The position numbers and the translations under genes are program-made. From Leptodesmis sichuanensis A121 (lineage in GTDB: Bacteria; Cyanobacteriota; Cyanobacteriia; Leptolyngbyales; Leptolyngbyaceae): a stretch of DNA of 64,000 nt. Shown here piece by piece: positions 20,901-28,434 of the stretch. The DNA lies in contig NZ_CP075171.1 of NCBI RefSeq assembly GCF_021379005.1, positions 2,728,001-2,792,000 of the forward strand. The letters run 5' to 3'. How positions within the stretch are numbered: the first letter of the stretch is position 1; every line of letters begins with the position of its first letter. Under the pieces are notes generated by a model, which saw nothing but the letters and a program-made list of their open reading frames with translations, made no database searches and was not told the origin of the DNA.

Positions 20901-21699
20901 ACAACACGAATGGGAACGGCAAAAAGTCCAGGAAACTCAGCAATCCCGCCGCGAACAACTCACGGCTTTACAGGCACAGGTGCAAACCCAGCACGCCGAA
21001 CTCCCCGATCCCCTGCCTGAAGTACCGGAAAATATTGGCATTGAGCAATTGCAGCAAGAATTGCGATCGCTGCAAAAACGCTTGCAGGCCATGGAACCCG
21101 TAAATATGCTGGCACTGGAGGAATATGAGCGCACCCAGGCCCGGTTAGACGAACTCAGCGAAAAACTCCGTACCCTGGAAGAAGAACGCACAGAACTTCT
21201 GTTACGCATCGAAAATTTCACGACTCTGCGACAACGGGCCTTTAAAGAAGCCTTTGATGCCGTCAATGAGAACTTCCAAGCCATCTTTGCCACCCTGTCC
21301 GATGGGGACGGTCGCCTACAACTGGACGATCCCCAGGATCCGTTTAATGGCGGACTCAATTTGATTGCCCATCCCAAAGGCAAGCCCGTACAGCGTCTGG
21401 CTTCCATGTCGGGGGGAGAAAAATCTCTGACAGCGCTCAGCTTCATCTTTGCCCTGCAGCGATATCGGCCATCGCCCTTCTACGCCTTTGATGAAGTGGA
21501 TATGTTTCTCGATGGGGCAAATGTAGAGCGATTAGCTAGAATGATCAAACAGCAATCACAGCAGGCGCAATTTATTGTCGTTAGCCTACGCCGACCAATG
21601 ATTGAATCCGCCCAACGCCAGATTGGTGTCACGCAAGCTCGGGGGGCATTTACTCAGGTGCTGGGAATTAATCTGGTACCTCAAAGCGCCTCAATGTGA
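17980..21699 (+). CDS. smc: Chromosome segregation protein SMC
   Basis: Condensin-type ATPase that organises the chromosome, 1239 residues. GTG start giving MFIKRLELSNFKSFGG, the standard cyanobacterial beginning. Walker A GPNGSGKSN at residues 31-39; two long Gln/Glu-rich coiled coils flanking a hinge (around GVCGLVAQLGRVEPRYQLAL); C-terminal signature SMSGGEKSLTALSFIFALQ and Walker B FYAFDEVDMFLDG. Unusual points: a low-complexity insertion in the N-terminal head (about residues 98-150) and an in-frame heptamer repeat near residues 923-934 in the second coiled coil. scpA and scpB are not adjacent. Confidence 0.97.
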   Translation: MFIKRLELSNFKSFGGKVTVPLLPGFTVISGPNGSGKSNLIDALLFCLGLAGSKGMRAERLPDLVNHTQSSKNRSTVEASVTVTFDLTDELPLLEDEIEQSLCNASTIAPSDTLDSLPEGDVSEANGNRHHSNGSDKGESEATTSDPVANGRREWSVTRKLRVTQQGTYTSNYYINGESCTLTELHEALNRLRIYPEGYNVVLQGDVTRIISMNSRERREIIDELAGVATFDRKISQAKDKLDAVKDREDKYHIVERELIEQRDRLAQDRVKAEKYQKLRLELQTKEQWEAVIQYRQAVQSVQQLQQQITSDQQALDRLTQQLATLTSEIQQSTTDLEQLNIRVKALGEEELLALQATLATREAELRQIQRQEQDLQSAQRDLETNLSRTQQELQEQQQQLDALSQEQQQLEAEELLVLQRERDQARQQLEQSREAANASAASAEAWVQEQTTLRRQVDEILGILEPQRTEQAQLRERIHRLERQLQEQTDSRQALQQKLTEKQAQQGDLQNQLMASQQQVQDLAQSLATAEQELQIQQETQTRLLQEQRDKQRRLDQLEAQTQAMQEAQGTHATQLILQMNLPGVCGLVAQLGRVEPRYQLALETAAGGRLGNLVVEDDGVAAAAIELLKQRKAGRATFLPLNKIQSGRIPSKGTLRSLPGCIGYAFDLIEFDDRYRDVFAYVFGSTVVFETLSEARRHLGEYRMVTLEGELLETSGAMTGGSTSTRSSLHFGRMDAGESDEVRALRDRLQEIDRILTHCENSIFRATNLVKGRTQELTELRQQHREQQLQLAQLTTELQTLNTALTQLVNQLEQNTQELATSQTRLQILEVEIPTQEEQLHHLRQTLSELEQSHTHSEWQQIQAVLRSQEADLNQKELALRTVEQRIQDLDNQRQRLGEKIQQWQERLQDYRTQQTTYLQQHSALSTQHSALDTQITDTRSALVELEKRLGTEKQQRDRIERQLREQQLQQQQHEWERQKVQETQQSRREQLTALQAQVQTQHAELPDPLPEVPENIGIEQLQQELRSLQKRLQAMEPVNMLALEEYERTQARLDELSEKLRTLEEERTELLLRIENFTTLRQRAFKEAFDAVNENFQAIFATLSDGDGRLQLDDPQDPFNGGLNLIAHPKGKPVQRLASMSGGEKSLTALSFIFALQRYRPSPFYAFDEVDMFLDGANVERLARMIKQQSQQAQFIVVSLRRPMIESAQRQIGVTQARGAFTQVLGINLVPQSASM
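20750..20781. repeat. In-frame heptamer STRR inside smc
   Basis: Four perfect ACTCAGC units and a partial fifth, encoding HSALSTQHSAL within the C-terminal coiled coil. Confidence 0.85.
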
Positions 21700-21750
21700 T
21701 TTGATAGCATCAGCAATGAATTGGAATTGTGAATCAGGATTCGGGACATA

Positions 21751-22737
21751 ATGGCATCTGAAGAAATCCGCCTCCGCTCTGATCTTTTAGGCACACTGGT
21801 TGTCACTCGCAACACCGGGAAAAAACTGGGAGTGGTGAGCCAGTTATGGGTCGATGTTGACCAGCAGAAAGTTGTCGCCCTCAGCCTGCGTCCGAACCTG
21901 CTCTATGGCACTCCCCAACCGATGTTATTGAGCAGCATTCAACAAATTGGGGATGTGATCCTGGTGAATGATGAGGATGTCATTGAAGACATCGATACTG
22001 AGTCCTACAGCAGCTTGATTAACTGCGAAGTGATTACTGAAACAGGCGATCTGTTAGGGAAAGTTCGGGGGTTCAAGTTTGATGTCGATGATGGTCGGAT
22101 CGTCTCCCTGATTATTGCCTCCCTGGGGATTCCCCTGATTCCCGATCAGGTGGTCAGCACCTATGAACTGCCGATCGAAGAAATTGTCAGCAGCGGCCCC
22201 GATCGCCTGATTGTCTTTGAGGGAGCTGAAGAACGCATGGTGCAGTTATCCGTGGGTGTACTGGAACGCCTGGGCCTGGGCAAAGCACCCTGGGAGCGGG
22301 AAGATGATATCGGGTACACAGTTCCTACCCGTGCTGAAAACCAGTTGCCCACTGGACTGCGCACTCCCGTAAATACTCCGATTCGGCAACGGGAACCTGT
22401 GGTTGAGCAAACCTGGAACGAAGATAACTGGGGCGAACCAGAACCCCAACAACTTCGGCAACAGGAACGGCTTGCTGAACCTCTGTATTACGACCAGGAA
22501 GAAGATAACTGGAGCGAGGCTACAGCCCGCGATCGCTACCAGGAATATCCACCAGCAACCTCCCAACCCTACAAGCCGGGGGATTACGATGACAATTACG
22601 ATGACCAGTACGATGATAAGTATGACGATTTAGAGGCGGATGTTTGGGCTGATCAAGAAGCCCGAACCTACAACGCCCCTCGTGTAAACATTCCCGAAAA
22701 AACTAAAGCTCCGGAGTACGAGGAAGAAGGGTATTAA
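21751..22737 (+). CDS. PRC-barrel domain protein with acidic tail
   Basis: 328 residues, 51 bp after smc on the same strand. Two PRC-barrel-like segments are visible: RSDLLGTLVVTRNTGKKLG with VVALSLRPN, and LINCEVITETGDLLGKVRGF with IVSLIIASLG. The C-terminal third is low-complexity and acidic (repeats like DYDDNYDDQYDDKYDD). PRC-barrels occur in photosynthetic reaction-centre H subunits and in RNA-processing proteins; the version here is a widespread cyanobacterial protein whose role I cannot state. Confidence 0.85.
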   Translation: MASEEIRLRSDLLGTLVVTRNTGKKLGVVSQLWVDVDQQKVVALSLRPNLLYGTPQPMLLSSIQQIGDVILVNDEDVIEDIDTESYSSLINCEVITETGDLLGKVRGFKFDVDDGRIVSLIIASLGIPLIPDQVVSTYELPIEEIVSSGPDRLIVFEGAEERMVQLSVGVLERLGLGKAPWEREDDIGYTVPTRAENQLPTGLRTPVNTPIRQREPVVEQTWNEDNWGEPEPQQLRQQERLAEPLYYDQEEDNWSEATARDRYQEYPPATSQPYKPGDYDDNYDDQYDDKYDDLEADVWADQEARTYNAPRVNIPEKTKAPEYEEEGY

Positions 22738-22754
22738 GGCAGAAGTCGATTGGA

Positions 22755-24026
22755 TCAATAATAATTTTGATTCACCAAAATTTCTCCATCAGCGGGCATT
22801 CCTGGTTTGGCCAGCCCCGTTGGCTCAGTGAGTGTTAATCGCACCCCAAACACCTGCCTCACTCGATCTTCCCGAAAATAAATATTTTCAGGAGTGAAAG
22901 AAGCTTGCGTGTCGATCGCCGTCACCTTAGCATCCAGTCCTTGTTTCGGGTTTGCATCCAGGAATACTTTGGCAGGTTGACCAACCTTAACTCTGCCGAT
23001 GTCTCCCTCCGGCACATACCCCCGCAGATAAATCACATTGGGATCAATCACCGTCATCAGGGTTTTACCCGTCGTGACTACCTGCCCCGGTTCCACACTA
23101 CGGGTCAAGACCACCCCGGTTAGGGGGCTGGTGACATTCAGATATCCCAATTGGGCGAGAACCTGCTGACGTGCTGCTTGAGCATTTTTAACTTCTGCCT
23201 GGGCCGCTGCCAACTGGGAACGGGCCACTTCCAGTTGCTGCTTCAATATTGCCAATTGAGCATTCCGAATGCCCGGATTCAAACCGCTGGTTCTGGCCTG
23301 CACCGAGCCTCCCTGAGCCGCATTGACCTGGCGTTGGGCGGCTGCCACGGCTGCTTCTCGACTGCGCACCGTAGCCTGAGCGGTTTCATAGGTTGTTTGA
23401 GCCTGATCTAACTGCTGTTGAGTAGCGGCTCCCTGTCCAGTTAACTCGGCAAAGCGATCGCGGTTCACCGCCGCCAATTTCAACTCTGCTCTGGCTTGAT
23501 GTAACTGAGCTTCCGCCTGACCGAGCTGGGCCTGAGCCGCCGCTACATTGGCTTCTGCCTGATAGATGCGACCCTGAGCATCGCCTACAGATTGCTGCCA
23601 TGCCAGTTGCCCTTCGGCAATTCGATTGTTGACCACCTGAATTTGCATCGCCGCTTGTTGGGCCTGCTGTTGAGCCGCATATAACCGGGCGGTTGCTCCC
23701 TGCAATTGGGCCTGTAACTCTGCGTCATCCAGTCGCACAATCACCTCGCCCTGGCGTACCTGATCACCCTCTCGCACCGTTACCTGATTGACCCGTCCTC
23801 CCACCTTGGCACCAATATCCGTGGGATAACCCTCAATCCGTCCACTTAATTGAATCGCGGTAGAACTGGGTCGCGAAAGCAAATACCAGATGCCAGTTCC
23901 AGTACCCACGACCAGTAACACTAACGGGAGCAAAAGCCGCACAGGAGGGCGCTTATGTGGAACTGCGACGGGAGTTTCAAATGAGGGTTGATCCGTATCT
24001 TGAGGGGGAGAGAGCGATCGCGCCAT
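22755..24026 (-). CDS. HlyD-family secretion / ABC-exporter adaptor protein
   Basis: 423 residues from the ATG at 24026 (MARSLSPPQD); a GTG 18 codons upstream is possible but unsupported. One N-terminal membrane helix (LLLPLVLLVVGTGTGIWYLL), lipoyl half-motif VREGDQVRQGEVIVRLDDAEL, a long Ala/Gln-rich coiled-coil hairpin, then LNVTSPLTGVVLTRSVEPGQVV and a beta-barrel. This matches the membrane-fusion adaptors of EmrA or DevB type. No cognate permease or ATPase lies next to it, so its transporter is unknown. It is convergent with the PRC-barrel gene. Confidence 0.85.
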   Translation of the reverse strand: MARSLSPPQDTDQPSFETPVAVPHKRPPVRLLLPLVLLVVGTGTGIWYLLSRPSSTAIQLSGRIEGYPTDIGAKVGGRVNQVTVREGDQVRQGEVIVRLDDAELQAQLQGATARLYAAQQQAQQAAMQIQVVNNRIAEGQLAWQQSVGDAQGRIYQAEANVAAAQAQLGQAEAQLHQARAELKLAAVNRDRFAELTGQGAATQQQLDQAQTTYETAQATVRSREAAVAAAQRQVNAAQGGSVQARTSGLNPGIRNAQLAILKQQLEVARSQLAAAQAEVKNAQAARQQVLAQLGYLNVTSPLTGVVLTRSVEPGQVVTTGKTLMTVIDPNVIYLRGYVPEGDIGRVKVGQPAKVFLDANPKQGLDAKVTAIDTQASFTPENIYFREDRVRQVFGVRLTLTEPTGLAKPGMPADGEILVNQNYY

Positions 24027-24226
24027 AACCAAATTGGACAGTACAGAATGACTGTGATGCAGCCATCCTAGACCGTCCACTCTAATTCAGCAAGCGTTCT
24101 TATTGCATCGAAATGACCCAGCAAACGGCAACAGATAGAGAGCAGGAGTTGATGGGGCGATAGGATGCGGTGATGGGATGATGAAAGAAGGGACGGAGGG
24201 GGAATGATGGAGGTCTGCCCATGGTT

Positions 24227-24688
24227 TCATCCCGCAGAGCCGATCGCTGATGGAGAGTAGGAAGTGGTCATGGGATCGGCCCGACTGATGTCATCTTCCA
24301 GGAAGAGATTGCTGGTTAAGGAGGAGAGATTGCTGACGGGTTCAGTGTAGTTAATCAAGCGTCTCTTGGCCTTAATCAGTCTTGAAAGTAGCACTGCGCT
24401 TTTATACGTTAATAGTTTGGCAGGGCCATATTGGTTGGCCACTTCAGCGGGAATCAAAGCTGTTCTGGAGGATGAACCAACTTGGGGTTGGAGGTATTGA
24501 CTAAAGATGACGCGGGGAATGTCCAGGAACAAAATCATACAGCCCTTAGACCGAATGCTTTCGTCAAACGGATCGGTTGAAAATAGACATCCCGCAGGAC
24601 TAGAATCGTCATCCTGGAGCAGAGACTCATCATGAAAGCCTTCTGTGATAACGGTTTTGGCGCGATCGCTCCGATAAAACGCTAACAT
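24227..24688 (-). CDS. Hypothetical protein
   Basis: 153 residues from the ATG at 24688 (MLAFYRSDRAKTVITEGF), chosen for the AGGAGAGG ribosome site three bases before it. No domain recognised. It has an acidic N-terminal part (ESLLQDDDSSPAG), a hydrophobic patch (MILFLDIPRVIF) and a basic segment (SRLIKAKRRLINY). No signal peptide or clear membrane helix. The following region up to the sulfate-binding gene has no other ORF of note. Confidence 0.5.
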   Translation of the reverse strand: MLAFYRSDRAKTVITEGFHDESLLQDDDSSPAGCLFSTDPFDESIRSKGCMILFLDIPRVIFSQYLQPQVGSSSRTALIPAEVANQYGPAKLLTYKSAVLLSRLIKAKRRLINYTEPVSNLSSLTSNLFLEDDISRADPMTTSYSPSAIGSAG

Positions 24689-24915
24689 CAGCCCTCTCCT
24701 GATACACGAACTGCTCAACCACTTAAATCGTTACTTAAATCGTTATAGTAGGATAATATACCCATTTCCATTCTCAGAGCTACCCCAACATTAGAAAAAC
24801 ATTCTTAAGGGTGAAAAACCTGGATTTCACCACCATAACTTTATATTCCTGATAAGGAATACAGCCCTAAAAAATGGGGCGAGACTTGCCCGCCCCAACC
24901 AAAACTCAAAAGTTT

Positions 24916-26046
24916 TTACTTCCTGGCCGCCTGCATCTGGTCAAAGAAGGCTCCATCGGCAAAGAACTGCTTCTGAACTTCGCTCCACCCCCCATAGTCT
25001 TGCACCGTTCCCAGGGTTTGAACTGGAGGGAACTTACTGGTCAGTTCTTTGTTCTTAGCCACTGACTCATCTATGGGTCGGAATCCAGCTTTCACAAACT
25101 CTTCCTGAGCCTCTGGAGTGTACAAAAACTTGACAAATGCTTCCGCAACCTCGCGAGTCCCCCGCTTATCCACATACTTATCCACAACAGTAGCAGGGGT
25201 GTCGATCGAAAGATTGACATCGGGAATCGTGTAATTCACCTTTTCACCCTTCTGCTGGGCTAATAACACCTCGTTTTCATAGTTCACCAAAGCATCTCCC
25301 TGCCCCTGTTTAATGAAGGCATCCGAGGCTTCTCTGGCATCCTTGGCAAGAACTGGGACGTTGTTAAAGGCGTTCGTGACAAACTCTTTCGCCTTGGTTT
25401 CATCTCCACCGTTTGTCTTCATGGCATAATTCCACAGCGCCAGGAAGTTCCAGCGGGCAATCCCGGAAGTTTTGGGATCGGCGGTAATCCACTTAACATC
25501 GTTGCGGATCAAATCATTGAAGGATGTAATGTTTTTGGGGTTGCCTTCATGGGTGATCAATGCTGCAACCGTCTTGGCTACAGTTCCGTTATTGGGATTT
25601 TCCTTTTCCCAACCTTTTTCCACTAATCCCGCCTTAACCAGTTTTTCAGTGTCCAATGCCAGCGCCAGGTGAACCACATCAGCTTCTAACCCATCGATCA
25701 CAGCACGAGTTTGCGAACCAGAGCCACCATAACTGGTGGTGAATCGCACATTCTGACCTTTTTCCTGCTTCCATTTCTCAACGAATTTAGGAATGATGGC
25801 ATCATGGGCTCCCTTAGTGACGGCAAACGAAACCAGGGTAACCTCTATGTCTTGCTTCTGATTGACTCCTGGACTGGAAGTAGACGCGGTTTCCGAGCCA
25901 CCCGAACAAGCTGCGATCGCAAACATCAGTCCGGCCCCGATTAAAACCAAGGATAGAAAGCGCCTCGTTAAACTGAACTTTCTCCAACCGATCGAGGCTT
26001 GAAGAATTTTCAATGGATGCTTGAAGACACGCTGCCAGCCAGTCAT
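24916..26046 (-). CDS. sbpA: Sulfate ABC transporter substrate-binding lipoprotein
   Basis: 376 residues. A hydrophobic signal with lipobox (LMFAIAACSGG) precedes a Sbp/CysP fold: VTLVSFAVTKGAHDAIIPKF, FTTSYGGSGSQTRAVIDG, DVVHLALALD, PKTSGIARWNFLALW and DALVNYENEVLL are family motifs that bind sulfate or thiosulfate. The ATG at 26046 follows GAGGGGG. The permease and ATPase genes (cysT, cysW, cysA) that usually adjoin it are absent, so it is an isolated copy. Its upstream side faces the tRNA-Thr gene. Confidence 0.93.
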   Translation of the reverse strand: MTGWQRVFKHPLKILQASIGWRKFSLTRRFLSLVLIGAGLMFAIAACSGGSETASTSSPGVNQKQDIEVTLVSFAVTKGAHDAIIPKFVEKWKQEKGQNVRFTTSYGGSGSQTRAVIDGLEADVVHLALALDTEKLVKAGLVEKGWEKENPNNGTVAKTVAALITHEGNPKNITSFNDLIRNDVKWITADPKTSGIARWNFLALWNYAMKTNGGDETKAKEFVTNAFNNVPVLAKDAREASDAFIKQGQGDALVNYENEVLLAQQKGEKVNYTIPDVNLSIDTPATVVDKYVDKRGTREVAEAFVKFLYTPEAQEEFVKAGFRPIDESVAKNKELTSKFPPVQTLGTVQDYGGWSEVQKQFFADGAFFDQMQAARK

Positions 26047-26252
26047 TAATTAAACCCCCTCAGAAATACTGGGTTATCTACGGTAAATCGGTAGGAATAT
26101 TGCATTTGCTCCTGAGCGTGATAATACAATTAAATTCAGCATAATAACAATTAATTCCTCATTCTCTTGTCGGGATATAGGATTTTGATAAAGTCTCAAG
26201 CCAGTAGGTTAAAGCGGCCCGTAATTTGCTATTCTGGGTTATTGATAGCAAT

Positions 26253-26325
26253 GCTGGTGTAGCTCAGTTGGTAGAGCAGCTGATTTGTAATCAGCCGGTC
26301 GCAAGTTCGAGTCTTGTCACCAGCT
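26253..26325 (+). tRNA. tRNA-Thr (UGU)
   Basis: Acceptor stem GCTGGTG pairs with CACCAGC (26318-26324). The D arm is AGCTCAGTTGGTAGAGC, the anticodon stem-loop GCTGA-TTTGTAA-TCAGC has anticodon TGT, and the T arm holds TTCGAGT. CCA is not encoded. The 3' part from 26278 is the attachment core of the island that follows. Confidence 0.95.
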
Positions 26326-26326
26326 T
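26278..26326 (+). other. attL: 49-bp attachment core
   Basis: From the anticodon stem to one base past the tRNA-Thr gene; identical to 44546-44594. Confidence 0.93.
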
Positions 26327-26334
26327 ATTAGATG

Positions 26335-26368
26335 AAACCCTTGAAGTTAAACAGCTTCAAGGGTTTTT
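26335..26368 (+). terminator. Rho-independent terminator after tRNA-Thr
   Basis: Perfect 12-bp stem AAACCCTTGAAG / CTTCAAGGGTTT with an 8-base loop, ending in TTTTT. It lies inside the island, so the element brought its own terminator. Confidence 0.85.
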
Positions 26369-26443
26369 GCATTTTCAAATGAACTCTGATATGCGAACTC
26401 ATGTTCTAAATTCTGATTAAAGATTGGGTACTTTTCGGCTATT

Positions 26444-26475
26444 TTGGGTGTAACTTGGGTGTAATCTGGGTTTAA
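26444..26475 (+). promoter_or_regulatory. Probable integrase arm-type sites, left
   Basis: TTGGGTGTAA at 26444-26453 and 26455-26464 (11-base period), then CTGGGTTTAA at 26466-26475, just upstream of the integrase gene. The same tandem motif lies at 44481-44501, inside the right end. Confidence 0.6.
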
Positions 26476-26502
26476 GATCAAGCGTACTGTAGGACAGAGC
26501 CT

Positions 26503-27657
26503 ATGTACTCCAAAACTCCAACTGGCAAAGCTTCTAAAGGTTCAGTTCAAGTTATCACTTCTCACGATCGGTTACAATTACGCTTTCGGTTTGCTGGAAA
26601 ACGGCACTATGTCTCTTTAGGTTTTCCAGATACGCAGGCGAACCGGAAGCTGGCAGAAATGAAAGCCAGAGAGATTGAACTTGATATTCTTGCAGGGCAC
26701 TTTGATCAAACCCTCGCCAAGTACAAGCCTCAATCATCGCTTAGTGTAACGTCCCCAGACATTAAACCCAAAGTTACACCCAGCCTTCCCGAACTCTGGA
26801 AGCGCTATAGCGAAACAAAGCAGTCCGGTAAATCTCCTGCCACAGTCAGGATGTATGGATGGGTTGCGAATCATTTAGAACGTTGTCCCTATAAACTTCC
26901 TTCAGAGGCACAGGCGATCTTTGACTGGCTGAATGCTAACGTGCCTGCCAATTCCACAAAGCGAGTTTTGATGCATTTGTCTGCTTGCTGTAAATGGGCT
27001 ACAAAGTCTGAGTTATTAGACATTGCAAACCCATTCGAGGGAATGGCAGCAGAGGTCAAGGTTAAAAAAGCTGGAACTGAAGAGGATGAAGTCTTTCCAT
27101 TCACAAAGGAGGAGCGCGATCGCATAATTGAAAGCTTCAAAACAAGTAGCTACTACGGTTGGTATGCTCCTCTAGTCGAATTTCTATTTTTTACGGGTTG
27201 CAGACCATCTGAAGCTTTAGCATTGCAATGGAAGCATATTAATTCTTCTACTATCACTTTCGAGCGCGGAGTTATATACGACGGGAAGGGGTTGGTGCTG
27301 AAAAATGGGTTGAAGACTCAGAAATTCAGAAAGTTTCCTATCAATTCTCAATTATCAGTGCTGTTGGAAGCTATTAAACCTGAACAATGTGACCCAGAGT
27401 CCTTAGTGTTTCCCAGCCCTAAAGGAAAATTTATCGACTGGCACAATTTTACGAATCGCGCTTGGAAAACCATTTTGAAGAGCTTACCAGATATTGAGTA
27501 TCGAAATCCTTATCAAACTCGGCATACCTTCTGTAGCCTATGCAGAGAAGCTGATATAGCCAGCATTCAGATTGCGAAGTGGGCAGGAAACTCAGCCCAA
27601 ATGATTGACCGAGTTTATGCAAAACCAACTGCCCATATCCAAGTTCCTAACCTCTGA
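26503..27657 (+). CDS. int: Site-specific tyrosine recombinase (integrase)
   Basis: 384 residues. The N-terminus has an arm-binding/DUF3596-like region (LQLRFRFAGKRHYVSLGFPDT), the middle a SAM-like core-binding domain (LWKRYSETKQSGKSPATVRMYGW), the C-terminus the catalytic domain. Catalytic residues visible: Arg in FFTGCRPSEAL, a Lys in the GLKTQKFRKFPI region, TRHTF (the usual first His of HxxR is Tyr: PYQTRHTF), a Trp/Gly in AKWAGNS and the nucleophile Tyr in DRVYAKP. It lies next to the intact tRNA-Thr target and should carry out insertion and excision of the island. Confidence 0.95.
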   Translation: MYSKTPTGKASKGSVQVITSHDRLQLRFRFAGKRHYVSLGFPDTQANRKLAEMKAREIELDILAGHFDQTLAKYKPQSSLSVTSPDIKPKVTPSLPELWKRYSETKQSGKSPATVRMYGWVANHLERCPYKLPSEAQAIFDWLNANVPANSTKRVLMHLSACCKWATKSELLDIANPFEGMAAEVKVKKAGTEEDEVFPFTKEERDRIIESFKTSSYYGWYAPLVEFLFFTGCRPSEALALQWKHINSSTITFERGVIYDGKGLVLKNGLKTQKFRKFPINSQLSVLLEAIKPEQCDPESLVFPSPKGKFIDWHNFTNRAWKTILKSLPDIEYRNPYQTRHTFCSLCREADIASIQIAKWAGNSAQMIDRVYAKPTAHIQVPNL

Positions 27658-28071
27658 TGCATTTGATGCCTTCGTTTCAATTATGTGTAGAACTCAATTA
27701 TCAAAAGCACTAGAGAAGTTTTAGGTCGAGTGAGACTAGAGGAAGGGGAAAGCAATACACATTTAGTTGGGTTATCTACGGATTAATGGCTTTTCAAGCT
27801 AACGGGCCACCATATATAGCCCTAAATTGTCCCAAAATGAGATCTCGTTTTGAGATTATCGTGTATCATTTGGGATAGTATGAACCCAAACTGAATGAAT
27901 TTGAATTATCCACAAAGCCAAACCCCCTTGCTGCTTGCCTGGTATTAGGTAGGCTCGCAAGGGGGTTTGTACTGTTAATGTCTGCCAGTGAAGGACAGCG
28001 TAGGAAACTTGAAATCACTGGTAGGCCCCGCTCCTCCCACAGGTTCGAGGGAGAAACATAACCGTCATTAT
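27658..28071. other. Spacer between integrase and excisionase-like gene
   Basis: 414 bp without a supported gene. It holds a near-repeat pair (TGAGATCTCG / TGAGATTATCG around 27839-27860), a long perfect hairpin at 27920-27968 and probably the promoter of the replication module. Confidence 0.5.
27920..27968 (+). terminator. Strong hairpin before the replication module
   Basis: Perfect 12-bp stem AAACCCCCTTGC / GCAAGGGGGTTT with an inner partial stem (GCCT / AGGT). It is followed by TTTGTACTG, so it may be the integrase terminator or an attenuator for the next genes. Confidence 0.6.
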
Positions 28072-28434
28072 ATGACTGCTCCATCTAATTTTGAACATCA
28101 GGCAAACTTAAATTTGTCTGGTACTTTTGACACCACTCTTGCCTCTCCCCAATCTTTTGTAGGGGTAAGGTTGGTAGGCAAGCATGAAGCTGCTGCAATT
28201 CTTGGGGCTAGTACCGAAACGTTAAAACGGTACAGGCTCCAAAAAGATTCAACCTTAATCAAGGGGATTCACTATTTTGTTTGGAACTCTCGTGTCGTTC
28301 GATATAACCCTGTCTTGTTGGCAGATTGGGGGATGAACCGCGATACTCCACAAGTTCACCAAAAAGCCATCGAAGTATTTCTGGCTTCACTTCCTTCTAA
28401 CCAGGCGAAACAACGGGGTAGGAGGGCTAGCTAA
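28072..28434 (+). CDS. Excisionase/AlpA-like HTH DNA-binding protein
   Basis: 120 residues from the ATG at 28072 (MTAPSNFEHQ); an open frame upstream is not needed. The core VRLVGKHEAAAILGASTETLKRYRLQ resembles the winged-helix fold of MerR/excisionase-type proteins, followed by a WNSRVVRYNPVLLADW wing. In satellites and integrative elements such proteins control excision or switch on the replication genes. The stop overlaps the next start (TAATG), which couples it to the primase gene. The exact role is inferred from place and fold. Confidence 0.7.
   Translation: MTAPSNFEHQANLNLSGTFDTTLASPQSFVGVRLVGKHEAAAILGASTETLKRYRLQKDSTLIKGIHYFVWNSRVVRYNPVLLADWGMNRDTPQVHQKAIEVFLASLPSNQAKQRGRRAS

Noticed and set aside
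26068-27780. GGGTTATCTACGG found both outside (near 26075) and inside (near 27770) the left end of the island
   Set aside because: Only 13-14 bases with different flanks and no link to the attachment sites; may be chance.
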